Shown here one piece after another: positions 52,001 through 61,000 of a DNA stretch of 62,000 bases. Numbering within the stretch: the stretch's first letter is position 1; every line of letters begins with the position of its first letter. This DNA is from Bolinopsis microptera (lineage: Eukaryota > Ctenophora > Tentaculata > Lobata > Bolinopsidae), in contig NC_087079.1 of NCBI RefSeq assembly GCF_026151205.1, positions 7,368,635 to 7,430,634 of the forward strand. Reading direction: 5' to 3'. The notes beneath the pieces were generated by a model, which searched no databases, was not told where the DNA came from, and saw nothing but the letters and a program-made list of their open reading frames with translations. The translations under genes and the position numbers were made by a program.

Positions 52001-55000
52001 TTTTTGAAACTCAGATTTTAGGAAGGGGTAGGATCCTTTTTAAAATAATTCCCCTTTTGGTACATTTTTTGGCCCCTATAAAAAGGAATTTAAACCCCCT
52101 GTTGAATAAGGACAAAATTGTTTACGCCCCCCCCCAGGCCCTTTGGGTTTTTTTAAAAGGCCCCTGAAAGTCTTAAAGCCCGAAATTTAAAAATAAAATT
52201 TTTATCTCACCATCCCCTGAAAAAAATTTTTTTAAAATTTTTTCTTTGCCCTTTAAAAAGAGCTCTAAAGATGCTAAGAAAATAAAAAAAAATAGAGTCG
52301 CCCCGGTTTTCCCCGGGTTTTCCCTTTTCGTTTTCCCAAAGAAGATTTGATTTTTTTTCCCTTGGGGAATTTGCTAAAACAAAGAAGAGGTAGTGCCCAA
52401 AATTTGGCTTACGACTACTCGAAACTTGTTGGATCCCTTATGTTCATTTTTCCTGAGGGTTTTAAAATTAAAAAAAAGTTGCTCTTCAAACAAAAAGCCA
52501 AAAAAATTTTTTTAAGGGAAAACCTTTTTTTTTTAGCAGCTATTTTTTCAAATTTTTAAAAATCTGTTATATTAGGGTTTGCCAAAAGGGGGTTTAAATT
52601 TTTTTAGATCTGATCTGGAAAAATTGCCCTGAAAACGAAGTTCGGGGGTTTTTTTTTATTGTCTTTCTAAATTCAGGGATTTTCTTTTACATCGTCTACA
52701 TTTTTTCGTTCGTTTTAAAAACCCGGAACCCCGGTTTATTTCCCCCCAAAATTAAATTCACACGGGTCCGTTAGAGTTATCCCCTTTTTTTGCGACAGCA
52801 CCCCCCTGACAAATCCCTGGGTTTGCAATATTCTTGGTGTTGTGGCTATCACAGGAACAACCAAAGGTCGCTTTTCTTCGGTGTGGTTTTATATTTAAAG
52901 TTTCCTTTTAAACCAACGGGCATTTTTTAACAGAATGACCCTTCCTTTTTATCGTTACAGAGGGTTTTTTAGTCGTTGGGCCCCGGTTTTGGGTGGAAGA
53001 AACCTTTCTTTTTCTTCATAACTTTGTGACATGTTTTTTCACTCGTTCCTCCTTTTTTTACATAAAAAAATTTTAAGTAAGATGGGGTTTGTTAATTTGG
53101 GAATTACTTTGTGTATTTGTTTTTGTGGGGAGTTAAAAAAAACCCATTTTAAACCAAAAAACCAGTTTCTGCGGGGGAAATTTCCCCCCCCCTAGCGGTA
53201 AAACAGGGGTTTTTTTGTAAAGGGATAGAAAAGCGGGGGGTTGTCAGTTAACCCCAAATTTTTTTCGTTTAAAAAATTTAAATTTTAAAACAAAAAGGGT
53301 TTTTTGCCGAAATTTGTATTTAAAAAATCACAAATTTAAAGGGTTTTAAAAATAAAATTTAACAAAAGGGAGGTTTAAAAAAAAAACCAGGGGGGAAAAT
53401 TTTTTCCCAAAATTAAGTTATAAAAAGGTTTTAATATGTTATTTAAAAAATTTTTTGTTTTTACAAAAAAAAGACGGTGAGGGAAACCCCCTATTAACCG
53501 GTTTTAAATAATTTAAAAAATTTTTTAAAAATATTTTATAAACCAAAGATAAAGCAAATTTGCTGAAATTCCTTACCCTAATTTTCTGGGTGAAATTAAC
53601 ATACGAGTTCAAAATTTTTATCAGGGGACCCTAACTTAAATCCTAAGAAAAGAAAAATATAATAAAAACTTGCTTCCATATAATAATAGAAAGAAAAAAA
53701 AAATGAAATGGAAACTGATGAAAAAAACCAAACCTTTCCCCCAATAACCTTTTTTTACAAGTTTTTCGAATGACTGATACCATTATGTCGGACTTTCCCA
53801 TGAAATTTGGATTTTATAATTTTTTTTTGCTTTTCGAATATTGCTAAAAAAGAAACCACTGATTAAGTCCTTTTTTCTAGTTTTGTTTTTAAAACGTTTT
53901 TTCCGGGCAATGAAAAGCTTTTGGAACCCTTTTGGTAATTTGAGTTGATTTTCCCGTTTATATTTGAATTAAAATTTTTTGTGGGGTGAGCCGGGCGGGC
54001 GAGTGGGTGGCGTCGTCGACTTCCGTAAGGTTTATGAGTGGTCTATGCCCGCCCCCCCGGTTTTACTCCCGCCGAAAACTCGGAAAATCGGGTTTTTGAG
54101 GGGTTTAAAGAGGGGCTGACATTGCAAACAAAGTTCGGGCGAAAAAAAAGGGTTTGGAAAACACTACCCTTAACCCTCCCCTGGCCAAAAAAATCCCTTC
54201 GGCTTCCGTAAATTTGGGTGGTTGCAATTGGGGGGAACAATGTGGCTGTTGGAATCCCCCGAAGGGGAAAAAAAGTTTCTTGAAAAAAAAAAAAAAAATT
54301 TTTCAGTGCAAACGGGAAAAAATAAACCAATTAAAAATTTTAAAAAAAAGATTTAAAAATTTTCTAATTTCTTTTTAAAAACAATTAACTAACAGTTTTA
54401 ATTTTGTATGGGGAAAAGTTAAAAACAAATTTAAGTAAAAAATTAAAGGGTCTCTATCAAATGCTTTTAATTTTTAAAAGGGATCGAAACGTTTATTAGT
54501 TTTAACAATAAGATTTATTGTTTTAAAAAAGAAGACAGGTTTTTTGAAAATTAACAGGCAATGGGGACCAAACAAAGTTTAAGGGTTTTTTTTTCCCCGA
54601 GTTCTCCCCTGCAGGGCCCTTTGAATCACCCATTCTTTTTCGACAGGACCTCGTGGAAAAATCCCGGTAAAAAACTATGGTTTCTGGTTTTTTCACTTGC
54701 GTTTTTTCCTTTTTTCTAGCATTCCGAATTGACCTTCACTGTGGGGTATTTTTTTCCAAGCCATCAGGGGAACACTCGGTTTTGGCCCTTTCCCCAAAAT
54801 TTTTCTGAAAAATTGGTAAATGACGATCTTTTAAACTTAATGGGAAATGAAATTGATTCTCCTTTTTTTCCTGTCGGCCAGGTTTGCCAATTTGGTATGT
54901 TTTTCCCAAACTGATTTCGGATGGTCTTTTTTTTATTTTTCTAGTTTTTCAGAGCTTTTGTGTCGATCTTCTGGTTTCTTTCCAAGGCCTAAGGTTCAAT

Positions 55001-58000
55001 TTTAAGGTCGTAGTGATCCCCATTGGTTAACCCTTTTATTCGGTCCTTTGCTGCTACATTTGTTGCCCTTTGAAAAGGTAAAATCCCCTGTTGAATTTAA
55101 AGACCAAAAAGGGGGTTAAAGGTTTTTAAAGATCTTTATCAGCATGAAAACTTATGCCCAAATTTTTCGATAAAATCTTGATCATCACCACCCTTGTAAA
55201 AAAAATTTTTTTAAAATTTTTTTTTTGTAAAGAAACAGTCTAAAAATTTTGTAAAAAATGTTCAAAATAGAGTCCCGCAAATTGTGGGGTGTTGTTTTGG
55301 TCCAAAGGGAAAATGAGAATCTTTTTTTGGGGAAAATTTAAACCCAAGACAGGGAAAAGGAAGAGTTATTTTGGTGATCATACCTAACTGTATTGAATTC
55401 AAATTTTGCCCTTTTTCCAGGGGAGCCTTATTCAAGAAAAATTTTAAATCTTTCCCCATTTAATATCCCCAGAATTTGGGAAACATACTTGGTTTTTTTG
55501 GAGTGTTTTTCCCCCAAAATTTTAAAAATTTTGTGTTAAAATTTGGCGTGCCGAACCAATTTCGCCCCTTCGATCAATTAAAATCTTCCCCCCATGGAGG
55601 GGGGCTGCTAAAACTTGGAGGGTTAAAACTGAAAATTTCAAACATGAGAGTCTGGCGATCTTTTTTTTCTGGCATATCAAATAAGGGGACAAATTTTGTT
55701 TTGTCTGACCGGAAACCAAAAGTCCCACATTTTTTCACTTCGTCTTGAAAGGGGAATCTGTATTTCCAAAATTTATTTTGGGAGTGGCCATGAAATGTTT
55801 TATTCTACCCGGGGGGTTTTAATCAATATGTTGCAGCCTTCCTGATTTTACTACGTTGGGAAAATTTTTTTTTGCTCCTCCGGGATAGACTTTTATCCCA
55901 AAAAGGGGGTTTCACATTCAATGTGAGCTTAAGGCTTTTTGTGAATTTTGTTGGGTAATTCGCGGTAGGAGCGATTTAAACAGAACCTCTGGCTTCTGAG
56001 GTTCATCCCCCCCCCCTTGTAATTTTTTGAAGCCCCCTTTTTTTGACTAAAATTTAACAATTTTAATAAGGTAAACCCGCAGTCTTTCCCGTTTGTTTGG
56101 AGGGAAAGCCATTCCTCAAAACCCCTTTTTAATAATTTGGTAGGGGGATGTTGGATCGGGGGGGGAAAAATTAAGCCAACCCACCCCCTGCCCACAAAGT
56201 TTTTTTGAAAATTTCATCGAGATTGTCTTTGTTAATCCTTTAATTTTGGGTTTTTTTTGGTGAAGGTTTTGAGATTTAGAACTTCGGGTTTCCTTTTTTT
56301 GACCCTTTTTTTTTCGCCTTCCCCCTTCCGGCCCTTTTTGCACTTTTTTCAAAAAGTTTTCAATTTCTTTGGGGGTTGTGGCTAACGCCCGGAAAAAAGA
56401 TGGTTTTTTATTGGTTTAAAATTTAAAGGTTTTCTTTACTTCGATGGGCTTCGTATTATATTTGGCTTTTTAAATACCAACGGACATGTTTCATCCCGAG
56501 GGGACCCCCTAACACATACCTCACAGATCTGTTTTTGGTCGAGGTTGGATTTTATGAAAGAATCCCGTTTCTCCTCGTAAATTTGTGACATTTTTTTTTT
56601 TCGACTGACTCGTTTCCCATAGAGGGTTTTTAAGGGTTTTAAAGGGAAGAAAATTTGGGGAAACACTCTCTCTGTTTACGTTTATTTAAAGGACCCATTT
56701 TAAAGAAGATCGGTGACCAAAAAACAAAGGGAAACCCCTCCTTCCGGTCCCAAGGTTACATACAGGCCCCAAACAGTGGATCTTTTTTGGGTGGAAAAAA
56801 AAATTAAAATTAAACTGGAATTTTAAATGGAAATTTTAAAGGAATTAAAGGAATTTTTAAAATTGAAATTTAAGGGTTCCTAGTTTAACCATCCTATGAA
56901 CCTGGGTAGGGTTCACATGACAGTTTAGTAAGTAGCTGTGTATTATGAAGTATATTAAGAAGTGTTTGAGCTCTCCGAGAGCATGTGTTCATATGTGAAC
57001 ACATGCCGAGAGCCGAGCTCTCGGCATGTGTTCACATAAACGGACGTTAGCCGGGTCCAAAATGGGCTGGTTCTCGTGTCCAAGGATGTGCGCCGAGCAT
57101 GCAATGCTTCGAACATGAAGAGTATCGGTTTCAATTCAACATGCCTGCTTGTTCCGTGTAGAGTGTTTATAATCATCGTCCTCAAAACTAGAGACCTGTG
57201 ACCAAGTATGGTTATATAGTTTTTGGCTCAGCTAATTTTTGTCCAAATTGGATAAAACTTTAGATACTTGTTCAAGAGATTAGTAGCTTCAAGTAAAGCA
57301 CCACAAAGCTTAGTTTTGGGCATTTTTAGGTGATCTGGCACAATTTAGTCAAAATTTAACCCAAATAATAAATATGGTCATGGCTGCCCCACAATCCACA
57401 TGCACTGGTGGGCGCCCGGGGTCCGTGTTCTAGTTTTCTTAAAGGTTTGCTCACAGGTCCTAGTTTGTTGGTAAACTGGTTATATAAAATCAGAGTATTC
57501 TAAAGAACCTTCTAAGTCTAAGAAATATTTTGTGACTTGAGATGGTGAATGGTTTGAGAAATTAACAATTCCCAAAATAAGGACGGAATAGATCCGAGGA
57601 GAGAACAATAAACAACGAATAAAGAGAAAGTAAAGATAAAAGACAGGGTAACACAAAATACAAAGTTGAAAACTGCAAGGGTTTCTAGCAAGTTTATTTA
57701 AGGGTTTCTAGCATAGTTATTAATATCACAGTATAAAGTCGGCGAAGGAATTTCATAACAGTGAAAATATTCAGTTTTCGGAAGGTGAAATAGTACAGTA
57801 CATAAAAATAACACTTATCAACTAGACTGCAAAACTGATACCTAACGAATATAACAAGTGTGATTTGTGCTGTGCTCATGATATAGAAGAGCCGCGCTGA
57901 ACACTGCCAGTGCTTCTGCCAGCCAAACGGGAATGTAGACAAAGCTCACAGTATTGTGTTACGAAGTTAACCTTGGAATGTTATGACAGCATACATCATC

Positions 58001-61000
58001 TTATAAGGTCACATAACCCTAACATGAAATAATAAGAAATGAACAACAATACTTTAAGCGTCTCAATTAACGTTCGTTAAACATAACTTTATTATGCATT
58101 CATTATATTATTCGTAATTACACGTGATTAGGTTTTCTAATAAGTTTTTTACATGCTCAGGTAACCCATACACATAATTGGCTGAAAATATTCATCATAT
58201 TATTCGTAATTACATCACGCTATGACTCGTTATCATGCAGTTACACACAAAGTTATTACATTATTCAGCATCATCAAGTTTCCTTATCAGTTATTTGCAT
58301 GCTCAGCTGACGCACACAGATTCACGGGGTGCAACATTTGTTGTGAGGCTATACTATGGTTTCATGCCAAAATCTAACTTGACAATAAACAGAAATTCAG
58401 TGACAATTATACAATGTATAACTATTTCCGGGAATTATATGCACTAAAACTCGAGGACACTGAGAGCTGATAATTTGCAGATATTTCCCGCAGGAGAAGC
58501 CCAGGTATTATCAGCACACTGTGAGTCACTTTTGATCTATATGTATATCGCGTAAACTTTCGTACGGTTATAAACCAGAGCTATAGTAACGTGAATAACG
58601 GATTAATTAGGAATGCGCCGCCGCAGAAGATGCCAAAAAGTACAAAAAAAAACGGTTTATAGTACAAGAAGGTAAGGAATTAAGAAATTACCGAAATAGC
58701 GATCAACATTCAACAACCTCAAGATCTCAAGATATTGCATATAATATTATAATCACGAAGTAAGTATTTTATGAAAGAACAAAGTCAGAGTAACCTGGAC
58801 TCATGCGTTCTATAGAACTTTAGAGTTCTACTCCATGCTGTCTCGTGCTATGTTACAGTAGCTATTTCACTATGAAAGTATGAAGTATATGATTAATGAT
58901 TACAATATATATAATATACGAATGAAAACGTGACACGAGGTAGAGAATGTGTCTATTAAAACCTCATATCATGTTACTTTATATTATGCTAACTTTTCTT
59001 TGTTATCGTGAGCCACTTCTTATAGAAAAACTTAGTTTTCTGGATTTTGTGTTACTTAATCCGGCTCACGCAACACTAACGACAGGGCGTGTCAAATGGT
59101 GTAAATGAAACAAGTTAGTTGACGGAGAAGAAACTATAAAATGAAAACGAAAGTTTATATAGTTATATATATTTTATATAGTTATACAAGATTAAATAGA
59201 AAGATACACCTTTCTGCGTAAAGAACCTCTTGATACGATCAAAGATCGTTGTTTGGCTAGTACAAAACAGAAAATAAACAGCTCAAGTTCGTCACGAAAC
59301 GAAGACAAGAGAAAATCCGGCTTTAAAACTGCAACACTGGCCCATCCTGCGTGATGGTATAATAATATAACGTATCTGTGCCACAACACTTATAATAACT
59401 GTAGTCATGGAGACCAGTCACAACCCACAGGGCTGTCAAAGAGCGGACCACTAAATCTATTATTTTAAAATATATGAAAATTTGTTGTTGGTCACAAAAA
59501 TCAACATATCTTTTACTTTCTGTGAATAATTCAAAATATTTCAACATAATTCAACATCTTATGTTGACAATAATTCAACATCTCATGTTGACAATAATTC
59601 AACTTCTCATGTTGACAATAATAATTCAACATCTTATGTTGACAGGAAGAAGTTTCCGCACGTGATCCCGATCTACATCAGCATGTGCAGTATGACCAGT
59701 GTGTGGATTGTTGGAATTCCTGTTATTGTGGGGACACATATCTACTGCTCCCAGATGTATATCATACGACAGGACGAATACAGTGGCTCACTTTTCTGTA
59801 CAATTCAGGGTAAATATTGAGATATCAGCAAGCCTTCAGTTATTTCTGACTACTAAACTGTATTATCCGTCATTTTATTTAAACAAACTCAAATTAAAGT
59901 TCCATCAATTAAACACTAATTATCAAGTAATTGTCAAGTAATTATCTTACTAAATATTAAATATGAAGTATGTTCTATGATGTTAACTTCTAATCACACA
60001 GGGTTTATGTTCCAGTATTGTATAATAGCGCAATCTAAGTGGTTCTGCTGTTTGGTATACAACATTTACCAAGCCACCGTCTCTACTCAGAAGTTTAGTA
60101 GTAACGATCAGATGATGAGGAGACTTCATATTATCCAGGTAACTGTACTTGTTCTTAGTCAATATTCTAGCAAGACATGATACAAGCCATTTGAGCAATA
60201 ACACATTTTCTTTCATAATGAGGGCGGGAAAACACATAAAATATAGTCAAAAGGTTGACATCGTTAACACTTCGTTATGCCGCGCGCTTATTATATTATA
60301 CTTTATTCACTCAACGTGACGCGCGCAGTGCACCTTTTAGACTGTTTGTTATTGTTGTTCTGTCGGAATTGGATCGGTGGAGCAAATAGTTTGGGGTAAA
60401 TCGAGGCTTTAAATATATCATAACTTCAGTCAAGCATATGCTGGATACTACCTCTAGTTCTCTGCTGTATTGGACTATCTCACGAGGGGTAAGTGCTCGT
60501 AACTTCCACATTCAGTCAGATCCACTTTTCAGTTGAAATTATTGAATTACTTTGTCGTTTTCAAGCTATTACACACAAGTAACAAGTAACCACCGAATGT
60601 GTGTGTGTGTCAGGTACGGGAATCACCACGGAAACAAACAAGTTTGTGTCCTTAAGAACAAGAACATGCACTACTACACACTCGTGTTACCTGTACAGAT
60701 CAGTACGTTACTCTCAGCTACTCTTCTCAGTTTCTCGGTGTTCTTCATGAAAAGGGTGAGAGTTATCTGTTGTACTATCCCGCTTTATTGCTGTGACTTT
60801 TTAGATTGAAACTGTAACTGTCGTGTTAGCGATTTCCAAGCTTTTGGATATATCCCTTTATTGCAGGTTTTCTGACGTAAATTCCTGATGATTCCGTGTA
60901 TAATTGCGACAAAGGAAAAATGCTCTTTTTATGTGAGGATTTAGTGTATACTGTATATAGTTACGATTGAACTGACCTTAAACCATTTTACAAGTCGGAG

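Larger units (their letters stand above)
51370..56880. other. Low-quality consensus stretch
   Basis: Base runs (TTTT, AAAA, CCCC, GGGG) are greatly over-represented. Mismatches to the helicase copy usually repeat the neighbouring base. The change is abrupt at both ends. This looks like unpolished reads, not biology. Frames here are not meaningful. Confidence 0.75.

Noticed and set aside
51442-56666. Numerous Phe/Lys-rich open frames
   Set aside because: They lie in the low-quality stretch, where homopolymers create artificial frames over helicase pseudogenes.
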